64,000 bases of DNA from positions 5,022,001 through 5,086,000 of the forward strand of contig JBHGNT010000022.1 in NCBI GenBank assembly GCA_043228905.1. Reading direction: 5' to 3'. Position numbers and translations under genes: made by a program. Origin of the DNA: Azolla caroliniana. Its lineage: Eukaryota > Polypodiophyta. Within the stretch, counting starts at the first letter, position 1. Each line of letters begins with the position of its first letter. The notes below the pieces were generated by a model. That model did no database searches. It was not told the origin of the DNA and was given only the letters and a program-made list of their open reading frames with translations. Below are positions 44,901-56,348 of the stretch, piece by piece.

Positions 44901-47900
44901 ATGATGATGATGGAGATGCTACCTACACAGAGAGATGGAGAAACTCAACCTTTCTTTCCATCCTCCTCCTCCTCATCTTCGTCTGTTTTCATTTCTCCCC
45001 CAACAGTCTCATCCCCACCACCACCACCACCACCACCTATAACTGCAAGTACTTCTTCATCTATCAGAAGGTCCTTCTATCACAGATCTATTCGATGGAG
45101 GAGGCTGTTGAAATGGATGTGGAGAGATGTGGCTTTTCTATTCGTGGGTCTTTTATTAGGGTTCCTGATCTTCAAGCTCACCATTGGGCCTGTGGAAGAA
45201 GGAAAAAAAGGCCAGAAGGATGCTCTTGAATCTGCTCTTGATTTCTTTGTTATAGGTGATTGGGGCAGAAGAGGTCTTTACAATCAGTCTCAAGTAGCCA
45301 TCCAGGTATACTTATTAATCCATTGTCCTGTTCATTTAACTCTATATACAGGAAAAACTAGGAAAACTCTGTAGGAGCAATAGAATATCATGGGGCTGCC
45401 TTAACATAACATGATTCAGCAAAACGGCTAAATTTCCGATTCAGTATCATGCGGGAGAAACCCTAAGATAGCATAAAATTTACAAGAAAACTCTAAAAAC
45501 ATTCAGCACACAGTTAATATTAAGCCATAGAAGTTCTGAATAGCATCATGTCGGAAAAACTGTATATTAACATGTTAAATAAAACCGAAATAACAACACA
45601 CCTTGGAAACCCTAAATGACTGACATGCTAAAGAAACCATAACTAGAAACATGCTGTGAAAATCCTGTATTGCTGTGCTTCCATAAACCAAAAACTTACA
45701 ATCCAAATAACAACTTACTGCAAAACCGTATGGATGTTTTCTAAGTCAATAAAAAATGATATAAGGTACTCTAGAATTTTTCATCCACAATAAAAGTACT
45801 ACCCACGTATGCATCCATCAGAAATTTTATAAATTTCCCACCATGAATCTCACATCTGTGCGGATAAAAGTCTGAATATTATGAGGTGACCCTCCACATA
45901 TCTAGAACAAGGGAAACATGAAGAAAAAGTGGGCTGGAACTTGTACATACCCTGAACTATATATAACATGCTGAAATGTGGTTTGGATCTTGTCCCCCAA
46001 GACTGTGAACTGTCCATTGAGCTAGATGAATTGTCCCCCAGCAAAGGGATGATAGAGAGATTTTAATTGTTCTCAAGGATAGGTGAATTGCCTGCCATTT
46101 TGATCGTAGTATGGACTTCCTAGTATGGCGTCCTAAAAAGAAGGAAGAGTATGCACCTTCTACCATGATCTGTGACCATTTTCATGAACTCTTTCACACA
46201 TGATCCAACATACCTAACCTAGGTATGATCTACTTCGGTTGCATTAGCTCATAATGTATGAATAATGTATGGAAGCATGAGGGAAAGTGAACTCGTTCAT
46301 TCATGGTTCGGTGGGTGGGGAGGCAAGTTGCAATCCCCCCATGATACCTATCAGGGTATGTTCTGTTTTTCTTGGAAGAGCTCATCATGTCGAACAATGT
46401 AGGGAATTATTAGGGCATGTATGCGCTTCACAAGTGAGAAAGTGGTCTAAATATGCGTGTTATTTATAACAATGCTCCCCTTATGGTCTTGTTGGAATTG
46501 CTTTTTTCACACATGGAAAAAATGTCTGAAACTAGCTCAAATTTCTTCTAAATGTAACAATACTGTGGCATACATTTCTTCTAAAATGTTCATGGTTTTT
46601 ATTTATTATTTATTTATCTTTAATCAGATGGGCCGAATTGGAGGAAAGCTCAGTCCTGAATTTGTTATCTCTGCCGGTGATAACTTCTACCCTACTGGGC
46701 TCAAAGGAACCGATGACCCGGATTTCACAACTTCCTTCACCAATGTCTACATTGCCGCTAGCTTGCAGATACCTTGGTATGCAGGTTTGATCTATAGCTT
46801 TTGTTTCTTTTCTTTAAGTCCAAACTCCTCTTTAACTGGCATGATCTGATCTTGATCAGAACAAAGTAATTGACTAGACTATTGATGATTTAGCAATGAA
46901 TAATACATAGAAGGCTAGGAGATTGATTCTCCAGTGTTCACCGAGGAAGATTGACCTTCAGGAGTGGAGGAAAAAGGAATAGGGTAAGACCAATGGAAAA
47001 TACACAAGATTTTTCAGAATAGTAGCTAGGTTTTTATATATCCCTAAACTCTAGGTGTAAATTCCAGACCTAACCTATCCAGATATTGTTAATGGAGAAG
47101 CCATCTACCTGCCAATGTGCCTGCTTGTAGGTGTATATTGACTCCATAAATTTTCATCAACATGCGAATCAGCATATCTAGAGTCGAAGTTTATGCTTGA
47201 CTCCTGAATGTATAGCCATGCACATGCTAATTGGCTTTTCTCGGGCATGTCTATTGACTCCTAATTAAGCATATATGTTTGCATCGAATAATCTGGTAAG
47301 ATTAATGGCCCATAGAAAATTCACTAGGCTGTATACATGAGATTAAAGTAATCTTTCTAGGCACGCACAGACTCTCTGATGTGAACCTGATTCCTAAAAT
47401 CTGTTTTTGACATAATCAAATATGTGATCAATTAAGTGACAAATGGTTCATTACTTTTGCTGTGTTCACAGATGTAACCTTTAAGGAGTCAATAATAAAA
47501 TATAAATGTAGAGATAAACCCATGGGCATTCTGATACTGATGTTTTAGATTGAGGCTGTGCAATGACAAAACTATACACATGATACTTCTAACCTGATTA
47601 AGGTTATGTGTATACACATAACTTTTTGTTGATTTTACCATCTCAATTGCATTTTTCATATCCAAAGATTGCAGTCTCCAACATGCCACAATATGTGAAT
47701 CACATTGTTACATTGTGGATATTACTTAAAGAACATAAAAGATATAGTTGGTTGCTGATTTGTTTCACAAAATAACAGTTTTAGGAAATCATGATTATAT
47801 GGGAGATGCTATTGCTCAATTCAGCAGTGATCTTGTGAGTCGAGATTGGAGGTGGTATTGTAAAAGGGATTATGATATACATCGATCACTCTGTTGGGAC

Positions 47901-48818
47901 AATAAAAGTAAGCTACTAAATATTTTCGACTTCCTTATTATTGATTCAATCATCTCACATGTTTTTTGCTATATATAATAGACCCATGCAAATCATCTGT
48001 GGATTTTTTCTTCATTGACACAACCACTTTTGTGGATGAATATTGGGGTCCAAGTCCGGGACATGTGTTTGATTGGAGAGGATTAACTCCTCGAGAAAAT
48101 CAGTTGAAGTCCCAATTGGAGGTGAGGGTTCAAGACAAGGTTACCTCTAGGATAGACATAGTGCATTTTTTTAATGGGGTTACGACAATAGATAATGTGT
48201 TAACTTTTTCCCTCAAATATTTTATTTGGATAGAATTTGGCTCGGAAGTTGTCGAAATCAACTGCCACATGGAAGGTTGTGATAGGTCATCACACTATCC
48301 GAAGCGTAGGTCATCATGGAGATACCGAGGAGCTTGTAGATAAACTGTTGCCCTTACTAGAGGTACAGCTGTATGACCCTTTTCTTGTTAGCAACTTGAT
48401 GTATAATGAGCTCATAAATTTCTTGTTGTTTTGTTCTTCATATAGAGGTACAAGGTTGATTTATATTTTAATGGGCATGATCACAATCTCCAACATATTA
48501 AACGCTCTGAAAGGTTCCTATCATGTGATCTTTTGGCCCATATTTGTCAAAATGTTGATTGAATAAAAAGGATTTTTAAAAATGACACTAATGCGTGGTT
48601 TGGTTGCTCATTAAATGTATAGCTCTGTTCATTTTTTCACCAGTGGAGGTGGTTCAAAGGCTTTTAAGGGATTGGGACGATTTGGTAAAGACGCGGGAGT
48701 ACAGTTTGTGTTCGATGGACAAGGTTTTCTCGCCGTTTCAATGAGGGTAGAATCAGTATTATTAAACTTCTATGATGTATTTGGCAATGCCATTTATTCA
48801 TATACTCTTAAACGGTAG
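44901..48818 (+). CDS. Purple acid phosphatase (small PAP type), seven exons
   Basis: Binuclear metallophosphatase releasing phosphate from esters at acid pH. Exons: 44901-45305, 46628-46784, 47779-47907, 47982-48121, 48234-48362, 48446-48513, 48623-48818. All introns are GT-AG and the total is 1224 bases (407 residues). Metal-ligand motifs: G-D-W-G (119-122), G-D-N-F-Y (152-156), G-N-H-D-Y (190-194), G-H-H-T (295-298) and G-H-D-H (330-333). It belongs with plant PAP3/7/8/17 and animal TRAP. In place of a cleavable signal it has a Ser/Pro-rich tail (1-55), basic residues, and a membrane helix at about 74-94, suggesting a type II anchor. Start: the run of ATGs at 44901 is the first in frame after an AAG-rich leader. 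About 15 extra residues lie around the exon 3/4 joint compared with relatives, so that boundary is the least certain. Confidence 0.9.
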
Positions 48819-50297
48819 CGCTCTCATGAGTATTTTTTTCGAGCGTAAGGTATATTTTGTTTTATAAGAGTGTTGAAAAGGGCATCATCAAACTCTCAAC
48901 ACATTGTACACAATCAAAGCATCATAAAATTTTGATAACACATGATGCATTCATGTAAAAGAAAAGCTTGTATTGGTGAACAATTTGTACACATGAACAT
49001 GAAGTTTTGTAAGTGAAGTTTTTCTTGTTATGGAACAGCAAGAAATCATTGAGAAAAAGCTCATAGAAGTGTCGTGAAATGAAAAACAAGTGAAGTTGAA
49101 AATTACTGCTCAGCTTGAATTTGTGCATTGGATGGAGTTTAGTGAGGATAGTAAGTTTGCACATCCATAATTCTTGTTGGACATGTGAATTAATCTCCAT
49201 AGTGATGTTTGATAATGTTAAACTTGTCTCCATGTATCTCTTGGCTCTTGAACACTTTACTTTTTCAAATACATGTGGAACTTTCATTTGGAAGGTGTTT
49301 TACTCCCCAAGGAAAATGAACCCTTGTTCTATTTTATCTGCTCATTTAATTTTATGTTATTGTACAATGCCTTTTGTTATTCTTTCATGTAGTACTCTTT
49401 TACTAGAACGTAGAAGTAATATATTACAGTTGTGATGGGATGTAGGAACTCGTGAGTATTTGCATGAGGTTTATGCTAGTAATGGTTATTGGATTGTGGT
49501 TTGACTCATTTTTTCTTTGTAAAAGATGCCTTTCATTACGAAAGATAAAACACCATCATGGTACAATAAAGTATAGAACTCTAGGGATCTAAATATTGCT
49601 ACTACGAATGCAATTCCACCCAACAAACCATCTCAAATGCTAAATGTGATGATATGGTTGACTCTCTTCATGGTTGAGATTTTGTGACTTATCTAATATT
49701 GTCAATTGTCATAGAAGAAGTCCGTTGAACCTTGTAACAAATTTTTAACTCCTAGCTTACAAATCAAAAGTGAAGGCATTCTGCATATTTCAATTGAACT
49801 ACATGCCCTTGCACCTCAAGCACTCGAAAAGAATTTGGGAATGAGGCATCACTTCATTTTTCTCCATATGTGCAAAAATAGACAGGGGCTAATTGGACCC
49901 CTAAGACATGCTGGATTTTAAAGATGGATCTCAAACCAAGGTTCCCACGCCAATTGGAGGATAGATTCAGTGTATCTATGTGGAAGGCGTGGTGTGACAT
50001 AAAGAGCTCAAGTGCGCGGTCAACCTAACATTGAACTTGCCTAGCTCAATCAATGTATCTTGTGGAACCCATGTATCTGAGATGAATCCGGTAAACTAAT
50101 TGGATCAAGTAAAGGGTTGTCATGGGGAAGCATCACAGAAGGTCCAACAAAGAGTATAGAATGTGGGTGGATGGACTATGAGATCTAAAATTGTGAACAT
50201 TCTATTGCTTAGGGAAGTTGCTAGTCCAAGGAAGGCAATGGACAAGTGGATAGGGAACGAGGAGGAGGATTCTTTGATTCCAAGAGGTAGGAAAACA
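48819..50297. other. 3' flank of phosphatase; no gene found
   Basis: AT-rich downstream region. It holds short frames without domains and a partial inverted look at 48960-49120, but nothing firm. From about 49700 the sequence is more complex, without an assignable origin. Confidence 0.45.
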
Positions 50298-50548
50298 ACC
50301 ATTCGCCGATGAAAGTGGCAGGTTTAGAATGTAGTGAGACAGTTCGGTTCCTATTGACAGTTGGTTTGCCGAGAATCGCGAGACGCTTACCCTAGTACAG
50401 AGGACTACAACGTATGGTGTTCGGTTGTTGTGTCAACAACAACACTGGGTAGCTAAGTTGGTAGGGAAGAACAACTGAAAGCATCTAAGGAGGAAATCCT
50501 TCTCTAGGCAAGTTCTCCTACCAAGCGAGAGAACATCACTTCGGCAGG
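50298..50548 (+). pseudogene. rrn26: Mitochondrial 26S rRNA 3' end (NUMT)
   Basis: The sequence follows the 3' domain of plant mitochondrial large-subunit rRNA: 'GTGAGACAGTTCGGTTCCTAT' (about 50335-50355), a shortened sarcin-ricin region 'CCCTAGTACAGAGGACT', 'TATGGTGTTCGGTTGTTG', 'GGGTAGCTAAGTTGGTAGGGAAGAAC', 'CTGAAAGCATCTAAG' and 'GGAAATCCTTCTCTAG', then a short terminal helix (GTTCTC...GAGAAC). The sarcin-ricin loop lacks bases needed for function and other positions have drifted, so it is a nuclear copy of mitochondrial DNA and not a working rRNA gene. Confidence 0.85.
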
Positions 50549-51997
50549 GTAACTCTACTCCAAAGGTTTCTGAATAACTCTAGTTGGGAAACTCCGGCCT
50601 GTTTGTCCCGTACCACACTTCATAATACAGACAACTCTTAACTCCATAAGAAGCATCGTAAGAAGTACCCTACCGAAACGGCTTCCACCGATCACAAACT
50701 CATGATTACATAGACTTGTGTTTACATAGTCCAATATACTTGGACACAAGTTTGATACACCAGATTACCCCACAAGAACAATTGATATATTAAGAACACA
50801 GTCTGTTACAAGTATCGATCGACAAAATGATGAAGAGAGAGAAAAAAAAGATAGAGAAGAGAAGAGGAAGAAAAAAGAATACTTCAATATACTATTAAGA
50901 AAAGAATACAATCCTCTTAGACACCAAGAGGAACAACCCCAAATAACTACTTCAATATACTATTACTAAAATAGTCTTTTTGCCTTCTCTCTTTCTTCTA
51001 CTAATCGTCTTCCCATTTCTTCTAATCTTCTTCTTCTTCTTCTTCTTCTTTCTCACTTCTTCGTCTTCACTTCTTCTTGTAGATCTTCTATCCTTCCTTG
51101 TAGATATTCTATTCTTCCTCCATCCCCCATATTGCTAAGAATACCGCATATTTATAGGTTTTTAGTTGCGTTATTCTTGCTTTTTTCTTTTCTTTTCTTT
51201 TACATATCCTCGAGTTTGTGTGGTGCGTTTTTCATATAATTATTTCTGGGTTTTCATCCAATTTTTACATACAAGAAAGCTCTCTTTGTCAGCTTTCTTA
51301 TGAATCTTTTCTTTTGAAATTTGGATAAGAGATGAATAGTTATGAGCTTTTTTCTCTACCTTGCTTTTTTTACTTAATTTCCTGCGTTTTTCTTCTTTTT
51401 CTTTTTTTCTGATTTTTTTTCTTTTGAAAAACGCTTCTAACTTTATTTCTCTTCAATTTCATTTATCTTTTAACTCTTGGACCTTTCATATTGTGCTTTA
51501 TTCTTCTATACCTTCGCATCCAATGTATTTGTCACGGTCTTTTCCTATGAGCAAAAATTGACTTCACACTTCTCAATCAATTTATAGTTGATACAACGGA
51601 ACCCATTTGGGTTGGCTTGACTAAAAAGGGTGTGCTAAAAGGGTGGGTCATTTTGGGCACATGCATCCTAAAAAGGGTGAGCTAAAAAGGTGGGTCAACT
51701 TGGGTATGTGAATCCTAAAAAGGGTGAGCTAAAAGGGTGGCACAAAGGAACACATGCACACCACAATATATAGGCCTCCATGCTTGGCGTGTTACCTCGT
51801 CCCTCCTTAATATTTGGTTCCCCTTTATTCGGCTATTAGTGCTTGGCTCAGTCTATCTCCTTTCTTCAGTGAGGGAGTGGAATTCTTCAGTAAGGTCTTC
51901 TTCTTTTCTTGGAGTAGTTGGATGCTCTTTCTCATCCATTTTATACAATCCTTGGCCCTCCTTGTGGTTCTCGTAATCTGCTTTGAGTATTTGTAAT
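50549..51997. other. Low-complexity DNA, no gene found
   Basis: It contains CTT/TTC runs (about 50985-51060), T-rich stretches, and a short local repeat 'aaaagggtgagctaaaagggtgg' with neighbours at 51620-51745. No coding feature was recognised. Confidence 0.5.
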
Positions 51998-52956
51998 TCA
52001 ACTGCTTGTGTCGACCATTCGTTCCATCGTTGAGTAAGAGTTACTTCTTTCTACCTTCTGGTTCAACCGCTTCCCATGGTTGGTTTTCCAGTAGGGCCTC
52101 CTTGATCCATGAGATTTCGCCCATCTCATAGTTTGATGCAAAGCTCTTGTAGTGCCTTTTTTTTGGGCGTCTAACTCGAGCTTTGATTTGGATAGGTTGA
52201 AAGAGGAGATCATCTCGTCGAGCTTCTTTTGGTAGAACTCTGAGTCCCGCTCTCGTATTTTGTGGACAAGCCTTGCCTTTTCCATCCTCAAGCTCCTGCT
52301 TGCACAGTTCCAGTTCTTGTTTAGATGTAACTCGAAGTTGCCGGAGACAAGCTTCTAACATATGCCTCCGGCTATCCATATCGCACATCAACTAGTGCTG
52401 TCGGGCCGAAATCTTTCTGCATTCCTTGGAGATCAATGAGTTCGTCGTCGTTCCGACTGCGAAGCACCTGGTGGAATACTTCTTTTTCTTTTTGTTGCTG
52501 CAGCGAGGCGACCAATTCCTCTTTTTGCTGCCTGAATAGCCGCTCCTCCTTTGCTTGATTTAGTATTTGCTTGTATTCCACCATCTTTGTTATGAGCTGC
52601 TTCGGTAGTTCGGCTTCTCTTTGCTGTGATTGCTAGAGGGCTTTCGTGGAGTTGGACGATTTCATCTAAGGTCTCCTGGTGTCGCTGTTTGGCCTTCTCG
52701 GCAATCGTCATCTGGGATACCAATTCTTCCACATAGTTATGAGGTGGGGGCGGTGCTGCAGTAGTGGTGAGGGGTGGTGCTTGGTTAGTGACGTTAGGCG
52801 AGGTGATTGTCGGCCGAGTTGGCGATGGCAAGCAAGGATTCTTGAGTTGTTGCATTGACCTAGGCCGTGAGGGTTAGTAGAGCTTCTGGTTGGGAATGTC
52901 AGTGGAAGCTGTGATGGTGAGAGGAGCGTCTTAACCTTGGCCAATTGATTGTGTAA
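51998..52956 (-). pseudogene. Unidentified coiled-coil protein fragment
   Basis: Overlapping minus-strand frames are broken by frameshifts. A Pro/Thr-rich segment (52855-52740) is followed by long Glu/Lys/Gln/Leu-rich helices: E-E-L-V-S-Q-M (about 52735), K-Q-I-L-N-Q-A-K-E-E-R-L-F-R-Q-Q-K-E-E (52575-52500), Q-E-L-E-L-C-K-Q-E-L-E (52330-52290) and K-I-R-E-R-D-S-E-F-Y-Q-K-K-L-D-E-M (52265-52215). The pattern indicates an extended coiled coil. I do not recognise the family; it could be a host gene fragment or part of a transposon accessory protein. Confidence 0.4.
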
Positions 52957-53116
52957 TGTTACATTAGTCAAAATGGCTTCTTTGTAGAGAAGATGGACAA
53001 AAAGTTATGTCTCTTAAATGAAGAGTTTTCTCTAAAGTCTAATAATAAACAACTCTTCGTAATTACTTATTTTTCTAATTAATAATAATATAATATTTAG
53101 GTTAAATATTTCCACA
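52957..53116 (-). repeat. Possible Copia G 3' LTR
   Basis: 160 bp with TGTGG...TAACA ends on the minus strand, preceded by a polypurine tract AAAGGAGGG (53117-53125). No partner LTR is in the window, so the far boundary is tentative. Confidence 0.4.
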
Positions 53117-53752
53117 CCCTCCTTTAAGATAAAATTTATTTTATTCAAAAGTATTGTCTTTCAAAGAATAGTTTGACATTGTTAGACCAATCTTTCGGCA
53201 ACAAGGGACATGCTTTGTTTGAGGTACTGACTTTGTTAGAAAATCAGCCCACATTAGTGTTGTAGACGCATACTTCAAATCTAGCTTCTTCTCTTCGATT
53301 AAGTCTCGTAGAAAATGATGCTTGAAAGAGACATGTCGAATATTATCACTCATTTTCGGATTACAAGCTAACTTTATACATGATTGATTAGCTTGTATAA
53401 AACAAGTTAGCTTTGAAGTCAATCCCCTCCCCAATCTGAATCCGTCCAACCAGACAATTGTGATGGATTGGTCCATCTTTCAAGATTCATGTTGAGGGAC
53501 TCTGATTGCGATTTAGAGTAAGTTAACACCATATCTTTTGTTCATTTTAGGTAATGTCGTAGTCGTTTTAAAACTTGCCAATGTTTCGGTCTAGGATCCT
53601 GCATAAATCTTGAAAGAATTCCAACGGTGGAACATAAATTGGGATGTATACAACTAACAAGGTAGTGTATACGTCCAAGAATTTGCTTGTAAGGAACATT
53701 GAGCATTTCATCTCGTTCTTTAATAGTTCTTGGAGCATCTTTGATTGATAAT
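53117..53752 (-). pseudogene. Copia G RT end and RNase H
   Basis: Minus strand: the RT end I-K-E-R-D-E-M-L-N-V-P-Y, G-R-I-H-Y-L-V-S, and S-R-F-M-Q-D-P-R-P-K-H-W (about 53735-53560). RNase H fragments follow with K-H-H-F-L-R-D-L-I and A-D-F-L-T-K-S (53330-53210). It is a different Copia family from A-D. It is cut at 53753 by the Copia D LTR. Confidence 0.75.
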
Positions 53753-56035
53753 TGTGAAAGATTGCTTGCGGAAGCGTTAGAAAGAACAATACACAGAGAG
53801 AGAGAGAGTACCCGGGAGAGAGAGAGAGAGAGAGAGAGAGCAGGACACACTATTTTTCAAAATTATATGAGTACTCTTTACTCTGTTTTTTCCTCTCTCT
53901 ATACAACGCGCTCATCAACGCTATTTATACAAGTCCACACGGGACTGTTAGAAGTACGGTGTACTTCAATGCTCACACGAGCTTCTGACACTAACTACGA
54001 GACTATAACTACCTAGTAGTCTAACCTATACTAGGCTTCCAGTTACGGATTGGATCCGGCATACCGGCTCCCCAGCTCACCGGTCCTTACTGCAGTCTTC
54101 ATCTTTGTCACCGGGCAAAGGTCTCTACATAGTTGACTCCAGGTGTTTGTGCGTATCCTTTCTCTATGAGTCAGGCTTTGTGGTGATTGACAGAGTTATC
54201 GGCATTATACTTCACCTTGTAAATCCATCTGCAACCAATCGTTTTTTTGCATGGTAAGTGGGAAACGAGATCCCATGTTTTGTTCTTGCATAGTGCCCCC
54301 ATCTCCTCGTTCATTGCTTCAACCCATCGTGGATCCTTAGTGGCTTCAGCAAAGCTCTCCGGTTCATGATCTGCTGCCACCTTCATCATAAAGGCATAGT
54401 GATATGCCATATAGTCGTTGTAGCCGAATCGGCTAATTAGATTCTTCTCTCGGGTGGAGCGATGAAGTTTCTCATTTGCAGATGTAAGTGCCTTCTTAAC
54501 TCCGGGTGACCTCATAAGAAGCACATCAATGCCACCAAACTCACTGTCGAGTGAGTGAGTTGATTCATTGTGGTCAAATTGATCATCTTCATATTTCAGC
54601 ATTTTGGCCTTCCCTTTGTTCATCTTTGGACTCGACCGAGATGTGCTTTGGTTGCTCAGGAGCTCTTGTGGCCCACTGAGCCACGTCGTGATCAGACTTT
54701 CTTCGAATATATGCCTTACTCGATCTTCTTCTTCTATCTCTTGGTTGGCCAAGTTCGGGTCCACTGGAAATGGTTTGGGAGGAGTTGGCTCCGGTTCGTA
54801 CCATGATGCCAATTTGTCGAAGACGATGTCTCGACTTACACAAGCCTTCCGTGTAGAGGGGTTGAAGCATTTGTACCCCTTTTGCTCCAGTGAGTATCCT
54901 ATAGGGATACATTTCTCTGACTTGGGATCTAGCTTTTGTCACTTTTCGTTGGGGATGTGCACATATGCAATGGAGCCGAATATCCTTACATGGGATAGAT
55001 CTGGTTTCTTCCCATACTATTTCTTGTGCGGGGTGACCTCGTGCACTCCCAATGTTGTGCACCGGTTCATGAGGTAGATGGCGGTATTTGTAGCTTCTGC
55101 CCAATATGACTTGGGCATATGCTTCTTGTTCAACATCACCCTTGCTACTTCGAGGATATTCTGATTCTTGTGTTCGGCTACACCGTTCTGTTACGGTGTG
55201 TGTCGGCAAGTGAATTCTCGCCGAATTCCTTCTTGGCAAAGGTATGCCGTGAATGCATCTAAGAAGTATTCCTTTCCTTCGTCTGATCGCATACATCGTA
55301 CATGACGGTCAATTGCCTTTTCGACTTCGCTTTGAATTTTTGGAACTGTTTAAACACTTCCCTCTTCAACCTCATGGGAAAGATCCATGTGTATCTAGAG
55401 AATTCGATGATGAAGGTAACATAGTATTGACATCCTCCGAATGTGACCGTCTGTGCCGGTCCCACACATCTGATTGGACTACGTCTAATAGGCCTTTGCT
55501 TACGTTCCTCTCCTTCGAGAACGGGTGCCGATGTTGCTTGCCAAATTGGCATGCTTCACATACTCCTTCAATCTCTTTCTCTTTGAAGGTCGGGAGCCCG
55601 ATGGCGACTCCTTTTGATTGCATCGCCTTGAGTTTGTTTAGATTGATATGGCCGATTCTTTTATGCCATAGCTCTATGTTACTGTCGGCTTTGAGTCCCT
55701 TTGCAAACATGGAGGATTTCATTTCAATCAACTCGAGGATAAACATTCGACCTTCCCTTCGACCATGAGTGATGAGTGGGCCCTCTTTTTTGATGAAACA
55801 ACCACCATGGTTGAATCGAACTTGCATGCCTTGCTCAACAATTTGGCTGACCGAGACCAAATTCTTCGTTATGGTCGGTAAATGCAAGACATTTTTTATG
55901 CAAGTTTGTTTGACGTCTTTCCCGAATGGGACATTGCCGATATGGGGAATCGAATGAGTAGTGTCGTCTCCGGTTTCAACATAGCCGGGTCGATCTGGCT
56001 CTCGTAAGTCTTGGAACCATTCTTGATGAGACGTC
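53753..56035 (-). mobile_element. Copia D, internally deleted
   Basis: A partial 3' LTR of Copia B type (53753 to about 54090, with a (GA)n run) is joined directly to RT N-terminal, integrase and protease text. RNase H, the polypurine tract and part of the LTR are therefore deleted. The right side is cut within the protease by the Copia E LTR, at the codons following N-H-M-T-S. Coding pieces: 54812-54171 (linker and RT start), 55296-54820 (integrase end in broken frames), 56035-55372 (protease to integrase core). Several stops. Confidence 0.8.
54100..56035 (-). pseudogene. Copia D protease-integrase-RT remains
   Basis: Minus strand: the T-S-H-Q-E-W-F phrase after the protease core (about 56035-56010), N-L-V-S-V, G-H-I-N and C-E-A-C-Q-F-G-K-Q-H-R-H-P-F (55560-55520), S-D-V-W-D, then integrase in other frames. 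The RT begins K-D-P-R-W-V-E-A-M-N-E-E-M and continues T-I-G-C-R-W-I-Y-K-V-K-Y (54330-54200), ending near 54100. It is non-functional. Confidence 0.82.
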
Positions 56036-56317
56036 TGACGAGAATATGTGGAATAATCTTCGGCCACAACCGAGACTTAGATCACTTGATGATAATCAAA
56101 CACAAAAAAAGGGGAATATGGGGATAGATGCACGTATACACAAAACACAGACAGAGAATGCACAGGATGTTAACGTGGAAAACCCTAAACGAGAAAAAAC
56201 CACGGGAGCCCACAGACTCCAAACTATCACTATGTGTAGGAGAATACAATGAGGAACACAAAGGCAACGAACTCGTCCTCACACACTTCACCTAACAGCG
56301 GTTACAACAGAGACTTA

Positions 56318-56348
<31 letters not shown>

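Noticed and set aside
53753-54090. Independent solo LTR of Copia B type
   Set aside because: No right-hand terminus or duplication; it runs directly into Copia D coding text, so it is better read as the truncated 3' LTR of Copia D.
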